The position numbers and the translations under genes are program-made. From contig JBOZIK010000001.1 of assembly GCA_051453625.1 (NCBI GenBank), positions 187,366,567 to 187,412,842 of the forward strand: DNA of 46,276 bases, given 5' to 3'. Below, one piece after another: positions 12,268 to 25,200 of the stretch. Positions within the stretch are counted from its first letter, which is position 1, and every line of letters begins with the position of its first letter. The DNA is from Welwitschia mirabilis. Lineage: Eukaryota; Gnetophyta; Gnetopsida; Welwitschiales. Under the pieces are notes generated by a model. The model was not told the origin of the DNA and ran no database searches. It was given only the letters and a program-made list of their open reading frames with translations.

Positions 12268-13194
12268 AAGTCATATCATTGTGTAAAGGGAATGAAAGCC
12301 ATGGGAAATAGTAGAGAAATAAAGTTTAAAATCATGTAGAAAATCCCAATTGATAAGGAAGCCATGGGAAATACTAAGAAAGAAAGTTTAAAATTACATA
12401 GAGTGTCCTACAACCTTACTTAGATTGAATCTTTTTTATAGATTTTACACAACAAATTGTGTTCCAAACATAGATAGGCCTCACAGTTTTACAACCATAG
12501 ATTTTTTGAGATTCTCTATTTCATTCTTTGGCAACTTTTCTTATTTGAATCATAGATGACGAAAAAGAAGCCACCTTAGTTATCACTGTTCCTAGTTACA
12601 TGTGTCTAGTTACTATCATTGTTGAAACCTATTATGGACTTGAACAATAAGAATATATCAAATTCTTTGTCATTTTAATGTCATGATGAAAATGGATGCT
12701 AAAACTATAATATGCTGTTTTCTTTTCTTTAATGTTATTCTCTTAAAGTTTTCAATTTAGATTGTTGAAATAAAGGTTAGTTTTTTAATTAATGTGTATA
12801 GTGCTAGTATTAGTGTGTGGATGTTATTAGGGAGAAATGTTCACCCATTGGAGGTCTAGAAATGAAAAATTAAAAGCCAAAATGATAAAGGTTAATCACT
12901 TACTATATGTTTCCTAGTCATTTAGTTTCAATGGGGATCTTAGCAAATTATTCCTATAGAAGAATTGCAAGGTTACATCTAACCTCATAGTTATTATTCT
13001 CTATTTGAAATTATAACTTATAAAAGTCAATATGAGTTTGTGGATACTTATAGTGTTTGTTTTGTATAGGTTTAAAAACAATACTGTGATTCTTGTTGTG
13101 GTCCTTAGGAAATTGTAAAAAACTATGAGGATACCATTTACAAGAATTTCCTTAGAAGAGAGGGCTTTAGAATGGCAATTGTTGTAAACTTTCG
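12268..13194. other. AT-rich stretch upstream of CpG-rich island
   Basis: A short internal near-repeat GCCATGGGAAATA occurs at about 12298 and 12362. No domain is recognisable. If the downstream LINE once had an ORF1 it should lie here and in the island, but I cannot see the zinc knuckle or other ORF1 hallmarks. Confidence 0.4.
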
Positions 13195-13775
13195 ATGCTG
13201 TTGTCACATCCGAGGCAATTCTAGGGAAGTTGCTGCAGGAGGAAGGGATTGATAGACACCCTTGATTAACTAGCGAATCCTCATACAGAGAGCAAGGACC
13301 TCCTTCATTGATCTCTCCGGCGCAAGCAATGCTAGCGGAGGATCCAGCATCTGCGTGCTTTCCCCACCTCCGGTAACTAGTGACGGACAACACGGCTCCG
13401 CAACGAGCTCAACTCCTGAATCCTACTTGCCTTACCAGAGAAGTGTCATAGAAAGTCTGCATGTTACAAAACGCTACTGCCTTCACGGTTGCTGGCGCCC
13501 AAAGATAGAGACTTAGGGGCTCTGTTAACTGCTCTACATGAGGGAATGGCTTTCCCACACAGTAATGGTAAGCGGCCAACATCTAAGTCCAAAGGCCAGC
13601 AACATATCTCTGAAGAACCTATTGCGTCCTCCAATTTTCAAAGTGGTTTTCCTAAGTGCAATGATCAGAACCCAGGCATCTCCGCTGTTAAATCTAATGA
13701 ATGCTTGTCAGCATGAAGGTCCTATCATGGAAGGTAAAGGGCCTATGCGATCCTTCATGTGCCTGCGTAATTAAC
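13195..13775. other. GC- and CpG-rich island of unknown identity
   Basis: About 580 bases with close to half G+C and about 19 CpG sites (for example CTCCGGCGC, ACGGCTCCGC, GGCGCC), while the flanking kilobases have almost none. Edges are abrupt. Several frames are open across parts of it: minus 13393 down to 13001 (130 codons, running out into AT-rich DNA), plus 13489-13716 (75 codons) and plus 13538-13774 (78 codons). I recognise none of these proteins. Options: the ORF1 end or ORF1/ORF2 junction of the LINE that follows, an organellar (mitochondrial-type) insertion, a captured exon, or a recent unrelated insertion not yet decayed by methylation-driven C-to-T change. The sequence alone does not decide. 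Confidence 0.7.
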
Positions 13776-13779
13776 CACT

Positions 13780-16300
13780 TTTTGGTTTCCTTAAATTATG
13801 ATAGTTTAATGCTTTAAGAACTCACAGCAGCTAATTCATTCTTCTTCATGCTTATAATATTATATACCTACTGACACTTTTTTTCTTGACTTCCCATTTC
13901 GATGGTTTAAGGGGTATAGTTATTATTTGTTACTCTACCTTAGCCCATCCATTGTAAAATCGAAATCATTTTTATGACCCATATTTTGTTTGGGTCTAGC
14001 TTGATTTGAGCTTTGTCAACTTTAACATATGTTCAATATATGATCTAAATAGCCCCTTGGTGCATATGGAAGCCCACTTAGACTTGTAATCTCTTCCTTA
14101 AGGCTCCTAGATTATAGGGGGATACTTTAATATTATTAAGGATGTCTTTGACAAAACTAGAGCAGCCCCTTTCCACACCTCACATTTGGAAATGTAACTT
14201 GAAGATAACTATAAAGCCCTATTTTAGCTTTTAGATTTAGTGGTGCTATTCTTAGTAAGCAACCCATCTATTTTTATATGGTTGTTTATCTCTTAGAGAT
14301 GTGAACTTTTGTCTAGATTTGCTTTATGTTTCACATTAGTTGTAGAACTTAACGGAGATGGATGTATCTTGCCTTGTTTTAGTTATCCAAAGGAAATTCC
14401 TTTTTGATCATTCTCTTATTTTTTTTGCATTTATAGTTGTAGCATTGAAAACATCTTCTCCCATAAAGCAAATTATTCCTAGTTAATAATTTCTTCTTAA
14501 AAAACTAGAAGTTTATTAGCTCTTCTTTGAGGCCTAGAATGTAGAGCCTTGTATCTTAGCTTCCTCTCTTGACATCTAGATATCTAAAACCTTTAATAGA
14601 ATTGAATTAGTCACTTATTATCTTGGCACTTTGTTTAAGAGGAGACTATTCATAAAAGAATAAGAAATTAGGATTGTCATGGTCCATCTTGACTAATTAT
14701 CCATAGCTCATCTCTATGCAAATGAAATTTGATCTAAGATGTTGGACCTTAAGAATATGCTTAGATACATTGGAACCTATATTACTAAAGGTGCTTCAAG
14801 TAGAGTAGAGATTAATTAGATTAAAGTAGGTGATCAAAACTCTTCATTCTTTTTCAAATATCTTAAATGAAGACTCCCAAAAAAATTGCATACTAGCAAT
14901 TTTCATTGCAGATAAATTGATTTCAAAACCTCATAAAATTGCAAAGCACTTTACCAAGATTTCTTTACCTTAGAGGATGTAACAATTTTGCTAAATAAAA
15001 AACCTTGAATTTCTTATTAGTCTTGTTTTATGCCCTATCATGAAATCTTAGTTTGTTTCCATGAAGGATTTTAAGAATGGTTTCTTATCAATGCATAATG
15101 GCATTACAACTAGTATTGATGGATTCTCTATTGACTTTTTCGAAACTATGTAGGACATTACAAAGAACAACCTCTGTAATCGATACTACCATGTTGTTCA
15201 TTTACAAACTCTTGGAGCTTAGAATAAAGAACTCATTAAAATCCTTCCAAAATTAGCTAAGCATGTCTAATGACTAATTAGAAGCCTATCACAATTTTAT
15301 CTATTTTCTATAAATTTTTTGCAAAAGTTTTAGTCTTTAAGCTAAATTTCATTATAAAAGACTTGACTCCTTATGAATAGAAATGCTTGCACAATGTTTG
15401 AAAGTATGAAGTAACAAGAAGATCTAGGAAATGAGCCTTCCTTCTCAAATTAGATTTCATAAAAGCTTATGATTATATTGAATGACCATTTCTTTTGATG
15501 TGCTAAAGTGTTTCAATATAAAAGGATGCTTCATTCCTCATCTGTATTTTCCTTCTATCAATGCCTTAGTTCAATTATATGTCAATGGAGTGTTTAGCTT
15601 TTATTTTCCTTTTAAATGCTTTATTAGGCAAGTCTATGCCCTTACTCCATATCATTTTATTATGGCTATTTTGAGTCCCATCATTTTAACTAGAGAAGCT
15701 ATCCCAAGGACTTTGCTATATGGAATTCAAATTCTTGATTGTTTGATAGAGATAATTATGAATTAATATGATGATGATAGCCTTTTTCTTCTTCTTGTAA
15801 GGGTAAAAATTAATTGGCACCAATCCTTTACCATTCTTAATGAGGAAGTAACTTCAAGTGGTAGCAACCTTCATAGCTATTCATGCTACTAGGAATCTCT
15901 ATAACTCTAAAAGGTTCTTCTTTTAATGTTTGAAACCTCTCTTTCTTCAAAAGATCATTTTCAAACTAGATAAATGAAAAAAAGAAAAAGAAAAAAAGGA
16001 TCAATCTTTAGCTAATTTTTTAACTATTACTAGAAACATTCTTCCCTTCTATCTAGTTTACTATGCTTCTTACATGATTCCTTCATTCTAAGCTAGCAAA
16101 TTTTTTATTTCACTTTTAAGAAGATTTCTCTTTGGTGCTTCATTAGGTAAGAACATCTGTTTAAGAGTTAATGGACATTTTTCCTAGCTCTCTAAAGCCA
16201 ATGATGGCCTTAGTCAAAGGAACTTGGTAACCTTTTCTAAATCCCTAGCTATTAAATGGATCTAGAGGTTCTTACAAGGAAATAAGTCATGTAAGTATCT
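13780..16300 (+). mobile_element. Degraded L1-type LINE (non-LTR retrotransposon)
   Basis: A plus-strand ORF2 remnant in normal order: an endonuclease trace near 14030-14200, the linker motif IKVGDQNSSFFF at about 14820, then fingers, palm and a terminal region of reverse transcriptase out to about 16280. Reading frames shift several times and stops are frequent. No poly(A) tail or target-site duplication was identified, so both ends are approximate. The CpG-rich island abuts the 5' side. Confidence 0.8.
14020..16285 (+). pseudogene. LINE ORF2 (endonuclease plus reverse transcriptase), broken
   Basis: ORF2 would nick target DNA and copy the element RNA by target-primed reverse transcription. 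Seen: GYFNIIKDVFDKTRAAPF at 14120-14173, matching the endonuclease GDFN motif; GDQNSSFFFKYLK at about 14830; an IDGFSIDFF segment near 15115-15141 matching the PGPDGF block; RPITI..IFYKFFAKVLVFKL (about 15283-15345); LLKLDFIKAYDYIE (15444-15482), the palm block with the first catalytic Asp; VNGVFSFYFPFKCFIRQ (about 15580-15632); a Y-D-D-D box at 15767-15778 for the usual Y/FADD; and GLSQRNLVTFSKSLAIKWI near 16205-16260, the PK..GGLG.R tail. The Asp pair of the catalytic box survives, but stops and frameshifts rule out function. Confidence 0.8.
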
Positions 16301-16812
16301 TTTTCATAATCATATTTAAGCTTCTACCATGTAACATATAAGTTCATGCCTCAAATAACTCTTACAAAAATAGTTATAACATAATAGTTCCACCAAATTC
16401 TAGTATTTCCTAATAAGTTAATACCAAAATGTGGCATTATCATTTTTCTTAAGGCCCATGTGTTTATTTAATTAGTGATATGAATTAAGATTTTATAGGC
16501 TATGAAGCTTAAGTAACAATCCAAGAATATGATACTTCGTGTAAAGTAATAATATTAATAATCACATTAAGTTATTTAAATCAGTTATGGATAAGTAAGC
16601 CTAAGTTTAACTATGAAGGAGGGCTAAAGTATCATGAATAATTTAGCTAATTAGTTTTAATGTAAGTTAAGTAAAATTCTTAAGGTAGCCAAATGGAAGC
16701 ATTTATAACTCACTAAACCAAAAATTATGCATGGGAATTATAAGATAAAATAAATATAGCATAGTTCTAGTATAAAGTAATAGTCAAGGATCTACAATTT
16801 TATTAAAAATAA
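16300..16812. other. AT-rich spacer after the LINE
   Basis: No motif recognised. It may contain the LINE 3' untranslated region and the body of the minus-strand SINE-like element whose head is at 16813-16881. Confidence 0.4.
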
Positions 16813-16881
16813 GACACAAGGACTCAAACTCAAAATACCCTACTTAACATCTTAATCTAGCTACAATAACCATCTAAGCCA
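16813..16881 (-). mobile_element. SINE-like tRNA-derived head, minus strand
   Basis: The best pol III promoter pair in the window. On the minus strand TGGCTTAGATGG (from 16881) matches the A-box consensus TRGCNNARNNGG, and GAGTTTGAGTCC (from 16831) matches the B box GGTTCGANTCC except for decay changes. They lie about 38 bases apart, typical of plant tRNA-derived SINEs. The body would run leftward to lower coordinates, with its end unclear. It sits about 0.5 kb from a LINE remnant, the machinery that mobilises such elements. Confidence 0.5.
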
Positions 16882-16889
16882 TAGTAGAA

Positions 16890-19800
16890 ACTGTAGACAT
16901 AATGTGAAAGAGGACTATAAGAATACTGTGATTTACTTCAACAAGAACTACATATGCCAATATGCATTTTTTTCTCAGCCTCTTCTTACATACAGGTGGA
17001 AGCAAGGCTATGTTTCCACTTCTGAGTACTGATTAGAGGAGTTTCTTCTCTTTTTAGTATATCAACAATCTCACTAGCATATGGCTTTGACTCACCAAGT
17101 AAGGTTCTAAAAGGTCTAGCATGGCTTGTAGGATATCATTAACATTATAAAAATGTCATTTATCTATTTCCTTTATAATAGTAAGCACAGACGACTCTAT
17201 AATTTAATATTCTTTTCACATCTTATTATATAGGACTTTTCTACTTAATCTTTGAAGCATCATTGACCACATGTCATGCTGTCAACATGCCTAGTCTCTC
17301 TATCAACCATTATCAAATGTTGTTTATCTACATTTGTCATTTTTTCATGCTTAGCACCCTACCAACTCATGACCATCATGACCCACTGCTTCTCTTCAAT
17401 ACTACTAGCTTTTCAAACCACTTATTAATTATTTGTTTGTTTATATCTTTTAATAGACTCATGGTGATGTGGATAACATATTAGATTACATTGTGGACTA
17501 CATGAGAATAAATGGTTGCTATCCCAATTTACTATTTAAGCATTTTCTTAAGAATAATAGTGATAATAAGAAGAAATTAGAGATGTCTATACTAAATAAA
17601 ACTCCACAAGTTCTATATGCCCTTAAAGAAGTCTCCTTAATGGAATGTAATTTAGTTCTTAGATATCATGATATTATGTTTGATGTGTAGATAAAAGGGT
17701 TATGTCATAAGAGAATTATAAAAACAGTAAAGGTTACAAGTAGGATTTGAATTATATTTTAGAAGACTTATTTTTGAAAAATGAATAGTTTAATAAAAGT
17801 AATATAGATTTTATTATTGTTGTATATTTGTATCTTATTAAGGATAAGTTGAGGTTGTTAACATGGCTTCACATATTTTCTTCTCCTTTGCAAGTTGATT
17901 AATTACTATATAATAATGTCTCACTCATTGATGATGAGTCTTGATGTAATATTTATAACTTTACCTTTTTCCCTTGGATAATTTCCTTCCTATTTTTAAA
18001 GCATAATTCATTTACTTCTATCTATTCCCCAATCCCTATCATTTTTCTTTATAATATCCCTCATCATCTAATTGTTTTTCATAACCCCCTCTTTGTTAGA
18101 TAGAGCCTCTATCTATGACAATGATGATCTTTATTTTCTTTCCTTTCTTTCAATTGTAAAGGAGGTGAATATAAGGTTGAACTTGCACAATTGAATAAGC
18201 TCTATAATATTCATAGTGGGTACACATAATGAATTCAAAACTTACTAAACAACTAAAAATAAACACATGAATCTTCATAAAAATGGCAATACCATAATTA
18301 ACCACTAACAAGTCAATAGAAAGTATGAAAATTTGCCAAAAATATTATGTTATGGATATGCATGTTTGGGCTATTTAATCATGAAAGGCAGATGTTATGA
18401 ACTACTAGGAAATTCCTAGACTAGCTAGTCATTTATTGGAAGGATATTTTTTATAAAAAAATTTAATATTCTATTGCATGGCTTGACCCTTAAAATTAGA
18501 TCTAAATAACTTGATAAAATCTTATGCATCCATATATCTTTTAACTAGTAGTGAAGATTTCTTATTTCAAGACCCTTATTAATATGTTATGGTTAGTTTA
18601 TCAATTTTTCTAGGACTTTCATAAGTGTATGTTAACTAGCCCTTATAAGAAAAAAAATCTACACTTGATCAAATATTTTTAATTATGACACTTCCATCTT
18701 AACTAATCCTTTACATAAGCTTTTAGATTCAACATTTACCTTCACTCGTAGTAAAGGAATTTGCTTTTAGATCATTATTAGAGCTAATTAATAAGAACAT
18801 CACCTAATTGATAATAAACTCTAGCATGTGATTTTAATATCTTAATGTGAACTAGGGGTTAAAAAAATCTAATTCAACTTGGGCTTAGTTGTTTAGGACC
18901 TTATGAAAAAATAGTACTAGCTACTAAGTATATTTGAACTATTTAATTCTTAATTCATAATATGTTACTAGTAAAAGAATATGCATTTCTATAAAAAATT
19001 GTAGTGCCTTTTTTTTTTTTTTTTTAAAGCTAAGATGAAACTACCTAGAACCTTTTCTTTCACTTTTAACTCTTAACTCATGTCTAGGCTAAGCTTAATA
19101 GCTAACTTTTCCATCTTTTGGAACCTGAGTCTAATGAACTTATTTATCTTATTGATCTTATCTTCACTTAAATGAATGATTTTTTATTTTTAATTCATGT
19201 TGTTTAAATAAATACTTATTAATTTTTATATCAAAACTAAAAAAATCAAATTTTAGTATTATTGCTGATCTTTGTATCTCTAAAAATTGATTGCAATTTT
19301 TGTCTTATGTGAATTTTCTTGACATTTATTATAATTATTTTATAGACATTTTATTATGAAATATCATGGAGGCTATGAAAACCATTATAACTATTAGATT
19401 TAGGATTCCTAAACTTAAGAAAGCTAGCCATAGAATCTTATTACACAAAACTAAAAGACTAGAACTTCTCACAACTCTTATCATTAACATGCCTATCACA
19501 TCTCTTACTACATGGGATTTAAGAACTTATATTTTCATAAGAACTCCAGGGCATCTACCAGAAAAAAGAAATACTCAAAATGAAATTATTGCTTTATCTA
19601 GAAATGACTTAAAATGTAAGTTACTATCCTTTAATATAATTTCTTTGTTATTATCTCTAGATGATATAAAACCTATCTTTTTATTTCATCAAATATTTTG
19701 TTATGCATTCATACTTCATATTATAAATCTCTTAGTGTGATTAAGAACTAATTGGGTATATAAACTCTTAAGTAAATAGCTTAGCTTTTGTTATTTACAT

Positions 19801-21890
19801 CATAGCTAATATTCTATGTAGACTTGGAAGTGATTATAATCTCATATCAATTTACAAAAATCCTTACAAATATGACTACAAAGACATAGCTAAATAACAC
19901 TATATGATATATGTAAAAATAAAGATAAAAAAGGTATGTTACATATGAGAAGGATATATACTATGTTCAAATGAGAATGATACATTATAAGATGTCCATG
20001 TTTCCTACTCATGTAATGGGAGTACACATTATATATTTCAAATACCTTCATTTCTATAGGGAACAAACACATTGGTATATGTTCTTCATGTCAAAAGTAT
20101 CTTAGTTCATACTTAATTTCACAAATTAAAAGGAAAAAAATAAAGAAAGGAAAGAAAAAAAAGGAAAAAAAGGAGGAGGAGGAGGAGGAGGAAGGAGAAG
20201 AAAGAAAAAAGAAGAGAAAAAATTATATACTCATATGGAAAAGACTAAAAAACTCTATATGATGAATACCTCTATGGTACATGTTCTAACTATAAGATGT
20301 AATATTTATATGTAGAAGACTTTAATTTTAGAAGATATACATTGTATAGACTAAAGATCTTTATATTATTATGATTAATTATGGGGTCGACATATGTTAA
20401 CATCTTTCTACTAGGCAATAGTAATAAGAATTAAGTAACAAGTTGAAAGTATACTAATCATACTAGTTTTGGCAAATTAAAATCTATGTGGTTATCATTT
20501 AGCATGAAGGATAAATTAATGGTACATGGAGACAAAGATGTTCACATCTTTATGAGTGGATATCTTTTATACCATTACATTAATAGCTTATTTTGGCTTA
20601 GACCTACTACATGGGATATATTTACAATTCATATCTAATAACTCATTTCATTGCTTAGGAAGTTAAAAGGTATAATTTAGTGTATACATAATAAGATTGA
20701 ATGTGGATTTGAGAGAACCATTTTTCTTTAAAGAAAAAATTCGTTCATATTTGTGATGAACCTCTAAGGTTGAAGTAATGAAACAATGAGAATACATTTC
20801 ATTATATGTATATTGAGAACCAAATTAAGTATTATAATAATATCATTTAAAGTATTAATCAATAATTATAATGAAAATGTATTTTAAGTTTGTTTATTTC
20901 ATTCACTTGCCACTTCCTTTATTTTCAAATATTTTAGTAGAATAAGATCTTTGGCTTAAAGAATAAATTTAATGACATTACAAGTCTCATGCCTTAATGA
21001 CTTAAATTAGATACATCAAGCTAAATATGTGGTATCATTCATCATTATGTTTAGTATTGAAATTATCTAGGTAATTATAGGTTAACAAATTGCATGAGAT
21101 TAAATAAAAAATGCATTAAATGAAGATTCACCTTATTTTTATGCTCATTTCCTCAAGTTTAAACTTTTATTTTGGAAATTCAAATCTTAATACAAGATTA
21201 AAACTTATTACTAATAAGCACAAATTCAAATTTTAGACTTGATTCATGCCCTTACAAATCCTAACCATTCATTTTCAGAGTTTAAGCAAAAGGCCAAGAT
21301 TTATCCTCTTATCTTTAGTATTAAAGCTCAAATCCTCATTATGTATTATACATACCTAGTTTACAATTAAACCCTTATCATCGTAATCTTATGTAGACCT
21401 TGTCTAGTTATCTACAAGCCACTTAATCTAACACTTTCATTAAAGTCATAAATTCAATCCCTTACTATTCTTACATCTGATCATTCTCATTAACATTGTT
21501 ATTAATTATACCAATTCCATCATTGCTTGTTCTTATATCCTTATTAATTAAAAAGACTATGTTAGATAGATCTAGATATTTCATTGTGAAGAGAAATTTA
21601 AATAGTTTTTATAGGAGTACATTACTTTATATGTTAAGATGATGAATGGAAAAGGATGGAAAGAATTAATGTAAGAAAGTGGAAAGAATTATTTTTTAAT
21701 ATAGATAGAGGAATTCTATTCTAATATATTCCTTTTATATGCATGTGAAGAGAAGAAAAGTTTAGAGAAGAATGAAGATCCATGAATTCTCTTAATAAGG
21801 GTTAGGGGTCTTAATATTTTTATTACACTTATTTTAATTTTTAGATTTAAAACTTATTAATGACTCTCATTCATGTACATTAGAAAAATA
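16890..21890. other. Long AT-rich stretch without recognised gene
   Basis: Contains a T18-type tract near 19010 and the purine tract listed separately. Open frames at 17263-17484, 17469-17690 and 19366-19740 (+) and at 19890-20072 (-) carry no motif I know. The 124-codon frame at 19366-19740 is long for this composition but shows no domain. Probably unidentified repeats. Confidence 0.4.
20128..20222 (+). repeat. Purine-rich simple repeat with (GGA)n core
   Basis: An almost uninterrupted A/G run with a GGAGGAGGA core at about 20173-20195, flanked by AAAG/GAAA runs. Low-complexity DNA, possibly prone to triplex formation. Confidence 0.85.
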
Positions 21891-21891
21891 T

Positions 21892-22221
21892 TTGACATTG
21901 TCATGTGAGGGGCTTGATGTACAATATGCCCCTCATAGAGAAGATGCACTTTCTTATAAATATTTGTTTAAAAATCAATTATCCTTATTTAGGTTTATTG
22001 TTAGGAATATTTATCCTTCATCCCATGCCTCTAATGCATATTATTCTTTTTTGGCCATTATGTATATCATTCAAAATGGAAAGAGATTTAATATATGTAA
22101 AGTTATCCTTAATATACTTAAAGAAGCAAGGGAAAACACTAAAAATCTTTTCTTTACCATAGTTGTAAGTGACCTACATTGCTTTTCTAATGATAATAAA
22201 CATATCCATATTGAGGAATGA
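21892..22221 (+). pseudogene. Putative plant transposon protein domain fragment
   Basis: A 109-codon open frame. Its middle, FRFIVRNIYPSSHASNAYY followed by a YIIQNGKRFNICKVI segment and a final SDLHC, resembles the putative plant transposon protein domain: an R.. .N.. P.SH block, an I...I..G..ini..vI segment, then a terminal s.Lc motif. I judge this from memory of the family pattern and could not search. The frame begins with ATG at 21892, but the true N terminus is probably missing. Lys/Arg-rich sequence continues just past the stop (22315-22345), which these proteins often have. Flanking LTRs were not found. Alternatively an unrelated AT-driven frame. Confidence 0.45.
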
Positions 22222-25200
22222 AATGGGAGAGTGATAGTTTACATTAATAAGAAAGAATGCATGATCATTTAGATTGGATTCTATGAGGATAAGTAGGGAC
22301 TTCTAAACACTAAGAAGAAAGAAAAAAAGAAGAAGAATAAAAGAAGAAAATGTCACTATCACCTCTACCTCAAAGTTTAAGGACTTCAATTTCTACTTTC
22401 TTTTAAGAGGAAAAGATTTACAAAATATAGCACCTATAATACAAAGAAATTAACTCAAAAGACTTTGAAGGAGGATGATAAGGAAATGCATGGAGTTAAC
22501 TCATAGGTTTGATAAGCTCCAAAGGAGCCTAACCCCTTTTATAAGGTTTTATTTTATTTAATGCATTCTCTACTTCATATATGTACTACTTTCATTCCAA
22601 CTAATAGTAAAATGTGTTATCTATAATAATGTTTAATTCTTAATTATTAATCATTAGTTATTTACTAATATTTGTAATACATTAGAAAGGTCAATTTCTT
22701 TACTTTTTTCCTTCTACTATTTAGGTAATAATAAANNNNNNNNNNNNNNNNNNNNNNNNNNNNNNNNNNNNNNNNNNNNNNNNNNNNNNNNNNNNNNNNN
22801 NNNNNNNNNNNNNNNNNNNNNNNNNNNNNNNNNNNNNNNNNNNNNAAAGTAAAGTTATAATAGGAAGTTATAACTATTAGTGAATGGAAACCAATCAACT
22901 TATTCTATTAACTAAATGATAATTAACTTTAGCTATGATGAGAGTTTTTTTTTAAACCAATTTTGTAATAAATCATCTAATATTCAAAAAGTATAAGAAG
23001 AGAGGAAGAGAAATCACTATCATCTAGTGCTAAGGTTTTAAAGAGCTACAGAAGTTAAACCAGCTAATCCTAGGAGAAATAAGCTTTTATATTATTTTAT
23101 TATTCATGCTTTGTTAGAATCAAAAGATGAACTTATCAAATACTAGTGCCTTATAATACCACTTAATGAAAATAAAGGGATAAAATAACATTATTAAGAT
23201 GAATATTAAGAATATTAAAAAGAAGGTATTTGGCTTTGAAACATCAAANNNNNNNNNNNNNNNNNNNNNNNNNNNNNNNNNNNNNNNNNNNNNNNNNNNN
23301 NNNNNNNNNNNNNNNNNNNNNNNNNNNNNNNNNNNNNNNNNNNNNNNNNNNNNNNNNNNNNNNNNNNNNNNNNNNNNNNNNNNNAAACATTTACCAAAAC
23401 TCTTAGTGATAAATCTATAGAACTAGAAGGTTAATAGCATTTTTAATGTGATGTCATGTCTAGTCAATGAAGACAAAGTTCATAAACCACTAAAGTGTCA
23501 AGCCTAAAGACCCAAACAGAATAAGATGTTATGATTTCCTTTGTGATGAAATATCAAGATCCACTTTCCTCCTCCTTATTTCTTAAAACATCATTTACAA
23601 AATAGTGTTAACATCACCTTATCTATCTTTTCTTTGATATACAATATAGATGTGTATTAATGAAGTACATTTTTCAAGAATTGATATAGCATAATTATAA
23701 GATTTAATAATAAATAAAATTATTAATTTAAATAGAAATAAATTTAAATGAAATTTTTAAATATGTTTAAAATCTACATGCTAACAAGTCTAGTAAAAGG
23801 ACCTCATTGTAAAATGTGAGTTGTGTAATTTAAAGTCTTCATGCTCCTATGTTTTTTTCCTATAACTTGTGAGTAAGTTTGTTATTAATTACTATAATTT
23901 TCTAGTAATAATGGCATTTTGTTTTTTTTTGTTTTCATTTACACTCTTACTTCTTCATCCATCTTGTGTGCCATTTTATCATTAAATCTAGTAAAACCTT
24001 TATGCATGGTGATAGTTTAGAAGAAAGATATCTAGAATTTTTTANNNNNNNNNNNNNNNNNNNNNNNNNNNNNNNNNNNNNNNNNNNNNNNNNNNNNNNN
24101 NNNNNNNNNNNNNNNNNNNNNNNNNNNNNNNNNNNNNNNNNNNNCATTTTATCATTAAATCTAGTAAAACCTTTATGCATGGTGATAGTTTAGAAGAAAG
24201 ATATCTAGAATTTTTTAACTTAATTGAAGTTTATAATTATATAGTTAAGGTCTTAATGGAAATACATTTTCTTCCTATATTGAGTTTTCTCAAACACATA
24301 GTACTAGTTTGTGTCATGTTTTAACATTTATGGAAGATATAGAGAAAACTAAACAAGTTGGATTAGATCATTTTATCACACTTCCACACCAAATGAACTC
24401 ACAAAGGTTCACATTGATTGTTGGTTAAGTACATATTCAAATAAGTTACTAATTATGTAGAAGGGACCTAATTTGATATGACTTGGACTAACTCTAGAGT
24501 TGTTTCATTTTATTCTTAAAATATTTAGCAAGACATTAAGCAATGCTAATATGAATAAAAAAACAAAAATGAAATTGAATTATGAGGAAAAGGGATGTTT
24601 GACATATGTTTTCAAATGCAAGTTCCAAGTGGCTGCACTACCACTCTACATGAACCATAAATGTTTCAAACATTTCTCCATTCTATAGAGAACTCATGGA
24701 ATTGTTACTAATATGAATCATTCCTCATGTAAAAATGACTTTATGTTTATAAGAAAAACTATATCTATTCCCCCATGCCTTCATCGAGGAGAATTCTATT
24801 TCATTTGCTTTGTTTAAATAGAAGGATTCTAATTTATACCTATAAAGCTTAAAAAATTTGAGTAACTTTAGTAAAAAAAGCATATTTTTATCATATATTT
24901 ATATTGTAATATATGAAAATTTGTTATATAAATCAACACTAAAAGGAATACACAAAGGGGAATAATTATGAATTAGATTTCTAATTTTTCTTATAAAAAA
25001 CAAGAGTTTTAACCAATTTTAGCAATAATCATTATTATGATTCATAGGTAAAACACATTAAATTTATGAAAAAATTGGAATTTAGCATGTAAATTGTACT
25101 TTAAAAACTAAAGCATTATGCATGTGATTATTTCTCCACCATTATTACCATCCTAGTAGTATGAAAGTTTGTCAAAAATTTAGTTATATATACAAAAGCA

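Noticed and set aside
13489-13510. TGGCGCCCAAAGA read as a retrotransposon primer-binding site
   Set aside because: Only the first seven bases resemble known primer-binding sites, there is no LTR end immediately upstream, and a LINE follows rather than gag.
19366-19740. 124-codon plus-strand open frame
   Set aside because: Long for the region but no recognisable domain, no homologous neighbour and no second copy; not called a gene.
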